A DNA stretch of 64,000 nt from Eucommia ulmoides (GCA_016647705.1 CM028335.1:41206526-41270525), one strand, 5' to 3'; positions 45,743 through 58,615 are shown, counted from the first letter of the stretch. Numbers and translations are program-made. Notes: a model not told the origin generated them from the letters alone.

Positions 45743-47276
45743 GAGTAACAAGAAAAAAAAGAGTAAGAGAAAAAAAAAAGTGAGAGAAAAAAATCAGAAT
45801 GTGAGGGAAACGAAAAGAGGAAACAAGGTAATTTTTATGCGAGAGAGAATGAGATGAAAAAAAGCTTTGTTTTCAAACCGACCTTTGATTGTAATTTTGT
45901 ACAAAGAGGTTTGTTTTACCACTAACGATCTTAACTCTTCTCTTCTTAGTGTTGTTATTTCTCTTTTACAGGATTTTGATGATGTGTTTCCCAAAGAGGT
46001 GCCTAATGGTTGGCCACTAATAAGAGGAATCGAGCATCAAATTGATTTTGTACCAGGAGCATCCATTCCAAATAGACCCACATATAGAAGCAATCCCGAG
46101 CAAACAAAGAGTTTCAAATGAAAGTTATTAAGCTTATGGAGAAGGGGTATGTACATGAAAGCATGAGTCATTGTGCAGTTCTTGTATTGTTTGTACCTAA
46201 GAAAGATGGTACAAAGAGAATGTGTGTAGATTGTCACTCCATCAATAATATAACGGTAAAGTATCGACATCTCATTCCTAGATTAGATGATACGCTTCAT
46301 GAATTGCATGGTTCTTGTGTGTTTACTAAAATTGATCTTAAAAGTGGATATCATCATATTAAGATGAAGGAAGGTGATGAGTGGAAAACCGAATTCAAAA
46401 CAAAATATGGTTTGTATGAGTGGTTGGTTATGCCTTTTGGGCTAACTAATGCGCCTAGTACATTCATGAGATTAATGAACCATGTTTTGCGTGTTTTTGT
46501 TGAGAAATTTGTGGTTGTATACTTTGACGATATTCTGATTTAGAGCAAAAACTTAGTTGAGCTTGTTGAATATTTAAAACTTGTTTTAGATATTTTGAGA
46601 AAAGAAAAGTTGTTTGCTAATCTCAAAAAGTGTATCTTTTGCACGGATAAGCTTGTATTTCTTAGTTTTGTTATTAGTGCTAAGGGAATTAAGGTGGATG
46701 AAGAAAAGGTTAAGGCAATCAAGTATTGGCCGAAACCTATAAGTATGGGACAAGTGAGAAGTTTCTATGGGCTAGCTAGCTTTTATAGAAGGTTTGTAAA
46801 AGAGTTTTGTAGCTTAACCGCACCTTTAATCGAAGTTATAAAAAATAATGTGGGTTTTAAATGGAGTGATGAGCAAGAAAAGACATTTAATTTGATTAAG
46901 GAAAGATTGACTAATGCACCTTTACTTGTTTTACCTAACTTCCCAAAAACTTTTGAGATTGAATGTGATGCTTTAGGAATAGGTATTGGACTTGCTCTAA
47001 TACAGGAAGGGCATCCCGTTGCCTACTTTAGTGAAAAACTAAGTGAGGGAATCGTGAATTACCCTACATACGATAAAGAGATGTATGCGTTGATTAGGGC
47101 ATTGGAGACTTAGTAAACACTATCTTTGGCCAAAAGAATTTGTGATTCATACGGATCATGAATGTTTGAAACATTTGAAGGGTCAACAGAAGTTGAACAA
47201 GCGATATGCCAAGTGGGTGGAGTTCATTGAAATGTTTCCTTATGTGATCAAGTACAAGTAAGGTAAGAAAAATGTT
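45743..47276 (+). pseudogene. Family-E reverse transcriptase and RNase H
   Basis: The linker to RT includes FDDVFPKEVP and [16 protein letters not shown], then a frame change. From 46,118 the RT reads [50 protein letters not shown] and the active site [13 protein letters not shown] immediately after (46,541) replaces a Tyr codon. RT resumes at 46,595 with [15 protein letters not shown], and RNase H follows ([31 protein letters not shown]) with a stop/shift at 47,111 and another near 47,260. An A/G-rich insertion at 45,745-45,860 separates protease and RT. Confidence 0.88.
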
Positions 47277-48718
47277 GTGGCAAATGCATTCTCTCGAAGG
47301 TATGTCTTACTTTCTACCTTAGATGCAAAATTGTTTCGTTTTGAATACATTCAGGACTTGTATGTTGGTGATTTTTATTTTGGTAATGTATTCATTGCAT
47401 GTGAGAAAGAAACATTTGGTAAGTTATTTAGGCATAATGGGTTTTTGTATGGAGAAAATAAATTGTGTGCACCTAAATGTTCATTGCGTGACTTGCTTGT
47501 TAGAGAAGCTCATGGGGGTGGTTTAATAAACCATTTTGGCATATCTAAGACTTTAGATGTTTTGCATGAACACTTCTTCGGGCCTCATACGAAACGTGAA
47601 GTGGAGAAAATTTGTGAGAAGTGTATTATTCGTAGGCAAGCTAAGTTTAAGGTTAACCTCATGATTTGTATACTCATTTGCCTATACCTAGTGAATCTTG
47701 GATTGATATTTCTATGGATTTTGTGTTAGATTTACCTAGGTCAAAAAGAGATCGATATTCTATATATGTGGTTGTAGATGGGTTTTCTGAGATAACTCAT
47801 TTTATTCTATGTCATAAAATCGATGATGCATCATATATTGCTAATTTGTTCTTCAAGGAAATAGTTAGGTTGTATGGCATATGTTAGACTATTGTTTTGG
47901 ATAGAGATGCCAAATTCATAAGCTATTTTTGAAAGACTTTGTGGGGTAAGCTTGGAACTAAACTTTCATCTTCTACTACTTATCATCCACAAACTAATGG
48001 TCAAACCAAAATAGTTAATAGGATTTTATCTACTTTATTGCGTGCTATAATACAAAAGAATTTGAAAACATGGGAAGATTATTTGTTGCATGTAGAGTTT
48101 ACATATAATAGGAGTGTGCATTCTGCAACTAAGTTTTCACCGTTTGAAATTATTTATGGTTTTAATCCATTGACTCTTTTCGATTCAACTTCTTTACCTA
48201 TGCATGAGCGTGTTAACTTAGATGGGAAGAAGAAGGCTGATTTTGTTAAGTGAATCCATGAAAAGGCCCGACAAAACATTGAGAGAAGAACTGAACAATA
48301 TGCCAACCAAGCTAATAAGAGGCGTAAGAAGGTTGTGTTTGAGCCTAGTGATTGGGTTTGGTTGCATATGAGGAAAGAACAGTTTCTCCAACAAAAGCGT
48401 TCTATATTACTTCCAAGGGGAGATGGCCTGTCTCAAATGGTAAAACGAATCAATGACAATGCCTACAACCTTCCAGGTGAGTTTAACGTAAGTGTTACTT
48501 TTAATGTGACTGACTTGTCTCTGTTTGGTGCAGGTGAAGATTTGAGGACAAATCATTTTCAAGAGGGAGGGAATGATGAGAATATATCAATTGCACCAAA
48601 AGATCTGTTACATGTTCTAGTTGGCCCAATAACAAGGACAAGGGCTAAAAGATTGAAAAAAGCATTTAATGGGCTTATTCAAGATATTTGGGTCAAGTCT
48701 ACAATGATAAATCCATAA
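47277..48718 (+). pseudogene. Family-E integrase extending into the LTR
   Basis: The H2C2 zinc domain (HGGGLINHFGISKT, CEKC) is followed by a shift at about 47,660. The core has the first Asp in SMDFVLDLP and the second in LDRDAKF, but the Glu position reads NGQTKIVNR, Lys instead of Glu, so the DDE triad is broken. Stops occur at about 47,886, 47,931 and 48,251. The C-terminal frame (48,335-48,718) contains DWVWLHMRKEQFL and FNVTDLSLFG. It runs past the LTR start at 48,574, ending GPITRTRAKRLKKAFNGLIQ within the LTR, as in plant gypsy elements whose last codons lie in the 3' LTR. Confidence 0.85.
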
Positions 48719-49045
48719 TTAGGATAATCAGACAATCAAGACCTAGTCCACCTCATGAAGGCAAGCGAATGGGCTTAAAGCAAGATCCTAAGTGGGCCTA
48801 GGATGAGACCCCATGAATTTTATTTTATGTGTTTTATTATTTTAAGTCTTTTAATTCTTTTTAAGCTAATTTGTAAGGCATAATTGCCAAGTAATCTTTT
48901 CCTTTTCCAATTAGGAATGTAAGATAAGTTAGGAAGCTTCCTTATTCTTTATTTAGTCTTAGCTATTAGGGTTTCCTTTTTCCTTCATGCAGGCTTGCGA
49001 ATTTTCCAAGACATATTAGGGTTTCTATCTTGTTCTCTTAGCCAT
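48574..49045 (+). mobile_element. Family-E 3' LTR, first part
   Basis: It starts TGATGAGAATAT after AAGAGGGAGGGAA (purine tract). The LTR body is interrupted at 49,045 by element D and resumes at 55,300. Combined length is about 832 bp, in line with the other E LTRs (769-859). Confidence 0.88.
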
Positions 49046-50469
49046 TGTTGGCTATATTTTAATCATTTTGAATTACTTGCAAGTGCACAAGGTCAAGTTT
49101 TAATAGAGTAGTGATGAGTAGGGATGTCATATCCACAGAGATTAGTTTAAATTGTCGTTAAGTACCGCGATTGTCGTAACCTAATTTTATCTAGGCGATC
49201 CAATTTTAGGTTTTTGTAAAAATATAAAACTAAACTAAAATAATAACTAACTAAAATACAATATGGAATAAATACTAAAATGCTAGGAATAAATTATATG
49301 GGAATAGATTACCTAGGGATTAATTTCATTCACTAACATGTGCTTGATTTCATCTAATTTACACTAACGGTCATCTATCTATTCGACAATCTCGGTGTTT
49401 AAAACTCACTACCTCTCCCGAGGGTAAAGTGAATGAATATACAACTGTGTCAACATCGATATCTCTATCTAGCATCTAAACAATTACATGAGTCTTGTCC
49501 CAACCTTACAGATTGCACACGTTCTAATAATCTCCCTAAACATTAGAACATCGTGATGTGTTTAAACCCTAGTCCGAATCCAGGGTTACCTATCCCGAGT
49601 GTCAAACCCCGTATTCTCAAATCAACCACAATATCATAACCAACATAATATGGAAGTAAAAGAACGGTAAACACAATCGAATAGGGATGAACAACCAATA
49701 ACGAAACAACGATTTACTCAAACATATATATTAGTGAACTACATCAATCCCTAGATAATAAACATTTAGCTCATGGCCATAACCAAATATTCAACTAAAA
49801 AAACGATATATACATGATCAAACAACCAACAAGAGTTTAGAAATAAAGAGAGAAACAAGGAAAAATGGCCAATATCTAAAGAATGGATGGTTCCACGTCT
49901 GTAAAATCAGCTTCGATCTTGTTTCCTCTTCTCCAGATGTGTTTTCCTCTTACTTGGTCTGGTTCTAAGGCTCCAAAAACTCCCAAAAAAGGTTCCTGGC
50001 CAAGTAAGAATGAGTGGTTATAAGTAGAAATCCAAAATATCCTAAAAAATATCTAAAAACGCTTTACAATTGGTGTCTGGCTGCTACAGTAAGTGGAAGG
50101 CAGAAAACTCACTGACGGAATCTTGCTGTAATGAGCAAATTCTCGTTGCAGCGAGATATGGACAGTGCCTAGCGCCTAATTCGTATTTTTGCCGAAACGT
50201 TCTCTTCCAAACATCGATTGAGGTGATTCAAAAATCTATAGAAAGCTAATACATAGATCTACAACTTTCATGTTTTGAGATTATCTAAAATCGGATCACA
50301 TCATGGTAAAAAATGGCTTTGACATTACAGCACTTTCACATATTTTGCACATTTTCTCCCATAACACCTAATTTGAATAAAAACAAATAAAAATGAATTA
50401 AAACACTTATAAAACACTCGAAAATTACTAAATTTGACTTGGAAATATATAGATAAAATCAATCTATCA
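49046..50469 (-). mobile_element. Element D 3' LTR
   Basis: In plus coordinates it runs TGTTGGCTATAT to AATCTATCA. It shares the block at 49,370-49,625 with the B and C LTRs. Where B and C have CCTAGG palindromes, it has imperfect copies of a CTCGCTGCAGCGAG-like dyad (around 50,090-50,165). Confidence 0.85.
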
Positions 50470-51736
50470 AATACCCCCAGACTTAGAATTTTACTAGTCC
50501 TCAAGCAAAAATACTCATACAATAAAATAAACTACCATAACTAATTAACGAACTCAAATACTAAAAACAAAAAACTTCAACGAATTAAAAATAATGATGT
50601 GTGAGTTTTGAATTCAAACTAATCGACCAAAAAGTTTTCCCTCAACGACCTCCAATCATATCGAGTTTAAGTATAAAACTGCACCATGTGGTGTTCTAGA
50701 ATTTCAACATTCAATAACGGTAAATGTTATTCTAGATCCTTTCCAAGTGTGTGTGCGAAAACTTTAATTATAAAACCATCCAAAGACCATATTAGATTAT
50801 CTACCAACAAAGTTCATGACTTATAACCGATAAGGTATAGGATTTCCATATGCTAGACTGAGTTCTACTCCCCCCTAATGTAGGCTAAGCAATTTAAAAA
50901 GATCAAAAGGACTTGGTTTGGTTTTTAGCATTTGGCCAAGGGTAAAACGAGAATAAAAAACAGGATAACGTCTTTAGATCATCGATACCCACAGCACTAT
51001 GCATGGCACTCAATCACACTCGTACCCATAAAGATCAATCCAAAACAACCCTGAACTTACTTTTTAAAACGTAGTACTCACTTATGTAAACAAACTAAAA
51101 CAAAACCATATTTAAACATTTTTTTTAACAATACCCCAAACTTATTTGATATGTACAATTTCAAGGGTGTGGAACTGTAATAGAAAAATAACAAGTGAAT
51201 ACTCGAATATCGAACCAATCAAAAGTACGCCCAAAATCCAACCGCTCACTTCAAGCAGTGTAAACAAATGCTAACTTGATTTCAACTCGAATCGTGCCTT
51301 TGGTATAGCAACAATGGTTTGGAAAAAATTTAATTCGTCAGGGTATTTGATGTATATTCAGAATTGAAACAACTATTAGGCTTCGATAGGGTAACGAGGG
51401 GTAAAACATTTTTGCATGGAAGGCTTTTATGGCTCAAGCGATCAAAATGAATGCCTAGATCATATCTTCTGAACTACCTCGCCTAGGATTTCGCCTTGAA
51501 TTTCCCTAATCAGGTTCTAGAATCCCTTAAATTATCATGAACTTGGCTACTGGATAATTGGCGTCAAATCAATTGGATAACTAATACAATGAGTCTACAT
51601 GCTCGTGCAAATTAGGATCCATAATGACTTTTACCAAAATGAGATATCAAGCACACAAAACACATATGAATGGACATTACCCTCGACCTCGAAAAACAAT
51701 TAGGGGATAATATCATCATTGGGTAATGGTCAAGAA
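50470..51736 (-). other. Element D interior, left part
   Basis: The polypurine tract CTAAGTCTGGGGGTATT (minus, 50,470-50,486) abuts the 3' LTR. The remainder is non-coding and matches B (for example 50,870-50,960 and 51,650-51,720) and C (51,300-51,736). It contains the undisturbed counterpart of the site where B inserted in C (about 51,618). Short frames here are not conserved. Confidence 0.75.
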
Positions 51737-52336
51737 TAGGGATGGTCGTGGGCCAGGCCGGGTCAGGTTCGGGTCGGGCTTAGACTAGTGTATTACAAAA
51801 AAATGTTGGGCCCTAGCCCGGCCCGGCCCGGCCCGATGATTGGGCCTTAATTCTATGCCCAAATCCGGTCCTATAAGAAAAATCTAAGCCTAAAGCCCGG
51901 CCCACCGGCCCCCGACCCTATTTTTTTTTCTTTTAAAATTTAAAAAATAAATACAAAAAATTCAACACCAAACCAACAAGAAATATTAAAATTATAATTT
52001 CTAAAGACAAACCAATATTCCAAACAAACCAAACCAAGAAGAAATATTAAAATTACAATTTCTAAATGAAACCAATATTCCAAATATTAGGATTGTATTG
52101 TAATGTATATGTGTATGTGTATATATATATATTTATTTATTTTTAAATATCCTTCGAGCCGGGCCGGGCTGGCCCTAAAATTTTTGGGTCTTGCCTAAGC
52201 CCGGCCTTAATTTTGATCGGGCCCTAATACCTAGGCCCAGGCCCGGCCCATGGGCTCAAACCCTAAGCCCAAGCCCTAAAAAAATAGGGTTGGGCCGTTT
52301 GAGCTGGGCGGGCCCCCAGGCCCATGACCATCCCTA
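51737..52336. mobile_element. 600-bp non-autonomous hAT-type transposon
   Basis: Terminal inverted repeats are TAGGGATGGTCGTGGGCC on the left and its near-perfect complement GGCCCATGACCATCCCTA on the right. The 8-bp target duplication GTCAAGAA flanks both sides (51,729-51,736 and 52,337-52,344). Both features fit the hAT superfamily. Both ends are followed inwards by GC-rich runs of GGCCCGGCCC units, with an AT-rich centre holding a ~60-bp near-duplicate ('aagaaatattaaaattacaatttctaaa'). It encodes no transposase. Element C has the empty site in homologous sequence at about 33,600. Confidence 0.88.
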
Positions 52337-52344
52337 GTCAAGAA

Positions 52345-53889
52345 GAACCACAAAACTCAACACACAAAAACAACTAGCTACAAATATAAACACACTTATA
52401 CTAATACTAAACAAACATGCATAAAGTTCACTAAACAACATTTAACAACTATTTAAACTTAATTACATAACTAACAAAAAATCATTAAACTATAAAGCAT
52501 ACAAAACAAAAACATCCCCCCAAACTTAGAATGGGCATTGCCCTCAGTGACCCAACAACGATCTCAACAATTGATATATAGCATGGTGACGAGGGGGTTT
52601 TTGAACACGTACCTGGGAGGCGAGACAATCTCGCATCCGAGTATAGTCGGCGGTGATGCTCCATTATTTTGAAACTTGGATTGTCTCCCAAGAAGCACTT
52701 GGTTTAATATCCTTGGGTTGACATGGAGAAGGGCTCATCAAAGAGCAATTCCTGCCCATAATATGTGTCATATAACACAACATATGGGTCTTGATTCTTA
52801 ACATGTGTCATATAACACAACATATGGGTCTTGATTCTTAACACCCTCAAGCTTGGCGAGATATAGCAATGATCGGCATATACTCTCAATGTGAGTTGGC
52901 TCCGTCTCATGGTGCTTGGGAAGCTTAAATGAATAGTGCAAAATGTGGTGGAGGACAAGTGAGCCACATCATATCCTCATAAATGTGATCTTCTTAGATC
53001 GGGGGTGGCATCAAAATATGGCTCTCAAATGGTGAAGAGTCACAATTGTCATCTTGTGATTCTTCATCGATGATCCATGCTTGGGTTTTCTTCTCATTCG
53101 AATCACTATTATTGAACGCACCCAAGTTCCTCCCGCTTGCATTCGGTTCATACTAGTGGCTTTCACATATGGAGGTGACTTGTGTGTCTCTCAATGCCAC
53201 CACTTCTAACTCAGACTCAATAAAGCAAACAAGCTGACCGATTTGCATCTCAAGAGACTTTACAGTCGTATCAATTTCAATTCAGGTCATCTCAATTTTG
53301 TCAAGATGGTGCTCATTGGGTCGGTCATGAGTTTTTCTCAAGAAAATCTAAGTTTTCCTCATGATTGCAGCAAACATTTTATCCAGGGTAGGGGAAGACT
53401 CCACAGGTTGATCCAGAGTGTCAATCTATAGCGCTAAATGTTGGAATTATCCCCCAAGTTTTGGTAACTTGTTGAATAATTCCAACTCTGATAGTCGAAA
53501 TCAGCATGTCTTCCAACAACAAATAGGTTTCGTCCGCGATTAGTTCATAGAAAGAGGTGGTACCATTTCCTCCTTCCACCCACATTTTTGTTGCAACTTG
53601 TAACCCATCGAGAACGTTGAGTAGTTAACACTCCTTCGGGAAACCATGATTGGGGAACCGAATGAGCAACTCATTGTATCTATCCCAAGCACAATAAAAT
53701 GGCTCGAAATCTCATTGAGAAAATCGCAATAGCACTTGTTGATGAGCCATCTCCAAGTACCTCGCAAAATTAAACAAAACTAAAAACACAAATTAAAAAT
53801 AAAATAAATGCCAAAATTAAAATCAAGTTACTTATTTACAATATCAACAACAATATAAAATCCAATCCTTAGCAACGGCGCCAAAAACT
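52345..53889 (-). other. Element D interior, right part, with primer-binding site
   Basis: Non-coding. The right end carries TGGCGCCGTTGCTAAGGA on minus (53,866-53,883), a tRNA-Asp-type primer site with two changes, six bases before the 5' LTR. A 51-bp direct repeat ('cttgattcttaacatgtgtcata...') lies at about 52,762-52,845. The segment 'acctgggaggcgagac' at 52,611 matches C at 33,847. Confidence 0.75.
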
Positions 53890-55299
53890 TATTAGCGATA
53901 TTTTAATCGCTTTGAATTACTTGCAAGTGCACAATGTCAAGTTTTAATAGAATAAAGATGAGTAGGGTTGTCGTATCCACAGGGATTGGTTTAAATTATC
54001 GTTAAGTACCGCAATTGTCGTAACCTAACTTTATCTAAGCGATCCAATTTTAGGTTTTTGTAAAAATATAAAACTAAACTAAAATAATAACTAACTAAAG
54101 TACAATATGGAATAAATACTAAAATGCTAGGAATAAATTATATGGGAATAGATTATCTAGGGATTAATTTCGTTCACTAACACGTGCTTGATTTAATCTA
54201 GTTTATACTAACGGTCATCAATCTATCCGACAATCTAGGTGTTTAAAACTCACTCACAACCTCTCTCGAGTGTAAAGTGAATGAATATGCAACCGCGTCA
54301 ACACCGATATCCCTATCTAGTATCTAAACGATTACATAAGTCTTACCCCAACCTTAGGGACTGCACATGTTCTACTAATCTCCCGAAACATTAGAATATC
54401 GCGATGTGTTTAAACCCTAGTCCGAATCCAGGATTATCTATCCCGAGTGTTTAACCCCGTATTCTCAAATCAATCACAATATCATAACAAGTATAATATG
54501 GAAGTAAAAGAACGGTAAACACAATCGAATAGGGATGAACAACCAATAACGAAACAACGATTTACTCAAACATGTATATTAATGAACTACATCAATACCT
54601 AGACAATAAACGTTTAGCTCATGGCCATAACCAAATATTCAACTAAAAAAACGATATATACATGATCCAATAACCAACAAGAGTTTAGAAATAAATAGAG
54701 AAACAAGGGAGAATAGCTAATAACTAAAGAATGGATGGTTCCACGTTCGTAAAATCAGCTTCAATCTTGTTTCCTCTTCTTCGAATGTATTTTCCTCTTG
54801 CTTGGTCTAGTTCTAAGGCTCCAAAAACTCCCAAAAAACATTTTTGGCCAAGTAGGAATGAGTAGTTATAAGTATAAATCCAAAATATCCTAAAACATAA
54901 CTAAAAACGTTTTCCAGTTGATGTCTGGTCGCTGCAGCAAGTGGAAGGCATAAAACTCACTGACGGAATCTCGCTGCAGCGAGATATGGACAATACCTAG
55001 CGCCTGATTTGTATTTTCGCCGTAACTTTCTCGTCCGAACTCCGATTGAAGTAATTCAAAAACTTATAGAAAGATAAAATGTATATATACAACTTTCATG
55101 TTTCGAGATTTTTCAAAATCATATCACATCATGGTAAAAAAAATGGTCTTGAAGTTACAACACCTTTACATATTTTGCATCGTTTTTCCCATAACACCTG
55201 ATTTGAACAAAAACAAATAAAAATGAATTAAAATAATTATAAAACACTCAAAAACTACCAAATTCGACTTGGAAATATATATATAAAATCAATCCATCA
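53890..55299 (-). mobile_element. Element D 5' LTR
   Basis: In plus coordinates it runs TATTAGCGATAT (a decayed TG terminus) to AATCCATCA. It aligns with 49,046-50,469 along its full length with more differences than between the B LTRs, so D looks older than B. A perfect 16-bp palindrome, TCTCGCTGCAGCGAGA, is at 54,969-54,984. Confidence 0.85.
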
Positions 55300-55659
55300 G
55301 CTGATTATTTAAGGGGCTCTATAGACTTGCGAATTTTACACATTATTTTTTATTAATACAATTGTGAGAGTTTTCTTTTAAATTATTCAAAAAACTTTTC
55401 CTGAACTTATCAATAATTTCTTGTGGCCTTGAAACTTTATATCTTTAGTTCGTGACTCGTTATAATCATTCGCTCAAGATCATTACTTATACTTTTGGTT
55501 CGCATTTCATTCATAAACGTTGTGTTAAGGTAATCTATCCTAAATTCTGTATTTTCGCATTCTTATTTTTTTGTTTATAAATCTAAATTTAGTTCGATCC
55601 TTGCGAAGAAACCCTAAGTTGGTTTCGGGTCTCACTAATTCTTGGTAAGGTTCGTATCA
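55300..55659 (+). mobile_element. Family-E 3' LTR, second part
   Basis: It resumes at 'gctgattatttaagg', matching the TATA-like region of other E LTRs, and ends GGTTCGTATCA at 55,659. What follows is not a primer site, which agrees with a 3' LTR. Confidence 0.85.
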
Positions 55660-57155
55660 TTTACAATCACACTTAATTCAATTACAAGAAGAATTAAAAC
55701 CTAATATTTTTAAGGGAAAAAACTATCTTAATCTTTTTGCAATACAAAGATCAAACCCTAATATTTTTCATAGGAAAAATATCGAAACCATAACTATCAT
55801 GATTAGACACCGACTCAAATGTATCTAATCCGCCCAAACTAACAAATAAAAAATATAGCAATTTTTTTCCCACAAAGAGCTTATGCCACCTCAATATAGA
55901 TATACTTAATTAATGTCTTGAATAATAACTACGTGATAGATACAATGTGGGGAAAATAAATATGATTATAAAAAACAACAGGTAACACACACGTAGCACG
56001 TGATCAAAGTTTTTTTAATAAAAATCGTTTAAAGGATTTTTCAAGAATAAAGTCAAAAAAATGATTTTTCTAAAACACCTTAACCAAGCAATAAATTAAT
56101 AATCTAAGAAAGCAATAAAGAAAACTTGGAAGGATCTCACAGGGATTTGCCGAAAGTAATAATGATTTCACAATAAGGAACACAAAGCGATGACGAAAAC
56201 AAAAAGCGCTTTAGATCAAGAATTTTGAATATAATATCACTTATAGATATCAATAATAATATCTCTTTTAAAATGATAGAAGATTGATGTTCTTGATATT
56301 TCAATCACAATCCAGCAGGTCTCTATAAATAGACTTAAAACTAGACTTCTAATGGCTAATTTCCAAATATCATTACTGAAAATAACATCCCAAGACCCCA
56401 TATATTAAATATATTCAAAATAGATCTTTTTCATTAAAAATATTATTGGAAAAACTCATTTTGATCCTTAATTTTAAATCAAAATCCATAGAAATAAAAA
56501 GTATTAAATCACTTTAATTAAATGAATATTTAACTAAATAGACCAATTAAATAGGAATCATATATTTCATGGTAGATAACAAAAATATTTCAAATCCCCT
56601 TAAAAAATTCGCCTGAAATCCTCATAACTTAATAGGATTAACCAAAACATATCAGTCAAACTTTCGAACTAACCCAGTCAGTCGATCGGAATCATGCCAT
56701 CAGTTGACCGACCACTCACAATGGTCAGTAAACTAACTGTTGTGTTGGTCTTGTTAGTTGACCAACATTTTCGGTTGGTTAACCAATTAGACCAGAAGGT
56801 CCCTCATTCTTCCAATTTCGGCTACTATTCTCGTTAGTCGACCGACCCATCTTCCTGGTTGATTGAATGAACCAGTAGGTCACCTATTCCACTTCCAAAA
56901 CACACTATTTTGGTTAGTCAACCAACTCCTTTCGTCAGTTAATTGAATTGACCCACAAATTTATCATTTTAATCATTAAAATTATTTTTTCACTTAAGTC
57001 CTTAGCCAAAACCATTTCATACACTTAGCATATTTTAAAACACACTTTAAACCTCTAAATTAACACACATAAGATTAATTCATTTTAAAGTATCATGCAT
57101 GATTCTAATTCGGCTTGCATTAAAAGTATATAAGTAAATAGTTGTTTTCACCTAA
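55660..57155 (-). mobile_element. SIRE-like Ty1/copia LTR fragment, minus orientation
   Basis: Read on minus it holds several short dyads of the GGTTGAC/GTCGACT kind (56,660-56,950), then TATTTATAG followed by AGACCTGC (56,331-56,318), the same order as in the plus-oriented LTR at 61,155-63,193 (GTCGACT repeats, then TTATATAGACCTGC). No coding sequence was seen. The ends are not clear; it fills the space between two E-family LTRs. Confidence 0.5.
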
Positions 57156-58014
57156 TGATGAGAATCAATGAGCATTATCAAAGGATCCACTACATGTTCC
57201 AGTTAGGCTTATTACTTGACAAGATCCAAGAAAATCAAAGTAGCACTTAATGGTCCAATTCAAGAGACTTGACCCAAGTCTACAATGGTGAAGCCCAAAT
57301 TAGGCCCATTGGATAATCAAGACCTAATCCATCTTATCAAGGAAAAGCGAATGAGCTTGGGCGTGAACCAGAATGAGCCTAGGTATAAGACCCACAAAAT
57401 TTCAAAAATTTTATTTTATTATTTAGTGTTTAGGGTATTTATTTGATGATTTGTAAGGCATGATTGCCAATGTCTTTTCCTTTTTAGACTAGGAGTACGA
57501 GGCAAGATAGGAAGCTTCCTTATTCTTTCTTTTTTCTCTTGTAGTGTGAGACACTATGGTTTTTTTTATTTTTTTATTGTGGCCGCACTACCGTTCATTG
57601 TTACTGTTCATGCGCATACTATTTACTAGTAAGGGTTTTCCTTTATCGTTGACCACCTAATTAAGAGAGTTGTATCCTATGGAAAAAACACATCACTTTT
57701 TTATTAATATACTTGTGAGAGTTTTCTCTTAAGTTCTTCAAAGAATTTTTTCTGAGCTTATCAAGAATTTCTTGTGACGTTCAAACTCTATACCTTCGGG
57801 TCGTGATTCACTTATAATCATTGGGTCAAGGTTTGTTACTTTATACCTTTGGTTCGCGTTCCATTCATAAATGATCGGGTCAAGGTAATCAACCAAACTT
57901 TTTTTCTATTTCGTGTTTTTTTTTTTCGCTTGTAAATCTGAATTTAGTTCAATCCTCGTAAAGAAACCCTAAAATGATTTCGGGTCTCACTAATCATTGA
58001 TGAGGTCCGCATCA
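57156..58014 (+). mobile_element. Family-E 5' LTR of a short element
   Basis: It starts TGATGAGAATCAATG and ends GGTCCGCATCA. It is the most complete E LTR (859 bp) and has a recognisable primer site after it. Confidence 0.88.
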
Positions 58015-58016
58015 TT

Positions 58017-58028
58017 TGTTATCAGAGC
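58017..58028 (+). other. Primer-binding site, tRNA-iMet type
   Basis: TGTTATCAGAGC, one base different from the standard tRNA-iMet complement, lies two bases after the LTR. Confidence 0.85.
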
Positions 58029-58615
58029 AAGGTTTTAAATCAGGTTTCATATATCATTTTCTTTTTTCATTCATTGATATTCTTTATTCATTCCTACTTT
58101 AATTTTTTTTCTTAGCCTATATATTCTCAAATCTGGTCATATTTCGTTCAAAATTGTTGTGCATCTTTAAATTTCGTTTAAAGCGCTATGCATCTGCAGA
58201 GTTATTTAAATCGCTTTGCATCTTTCAAATCTCGAATTACAGTTGCTGATTTTCAAAGAAAATAAAAAATAAAAAAAAATCAGCAACACATAATGAGTTT
58301 TAAATTTCTCTTATTCTATTCCATAACTTTATCTTTTGTGTTCTTCTTGTTTGTTTTGCTTTCTTTCCTAAGTCTCATTCTTAGCAAAGTAAATCGTTAA
58401 GTTTCAATTGTCACGAGAAATTTCTGATTAAGGTTGGTTAAGTTCAATAAAGAGCTAAAAGAGTTAAAAAAAAAAAAAGGCAAGAGAGTGTGAGATAATA
58501 AGAGAGTAGAAGCCAAATTTGTGTAAAACACGATTGTGAGTGCCATCAATCTTGAGGGAAACATGTGAGGAAATGTTTGTAAGGTTTACTAACTTTGTTT
58601 TGTAGGTTATTGAAC

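Larger units (their letters stand above)
49046..55299 (-). mobile_element. Element D, non-autonomous LTR element nested in an E LTR
   Basis: It has two LTRs (49,046-50,469 and 53,890-55,299) in minus orientation, a tRNA-Asp-type primer site next to the right LTR, and a polypurine tract next to the left LTR. It is 6,254 bp including a 600-bp hAT insertion. The interior is homologous to C and partly to B and encodes no recognised protein. Flanking 5-mers (GCCAT left, GCTGA right) do not match well, so the target duplication is unclear, but removal reconstitutes the E LTR. Confidence 0.82.

Noticed and set aside
49041..55304. A clear 5-bp target duplication for element D
   Set aside because: GCCAT and GCTGA differ at three of five positions, so the boundary is supported by LTR ends and E LTR continuity only.
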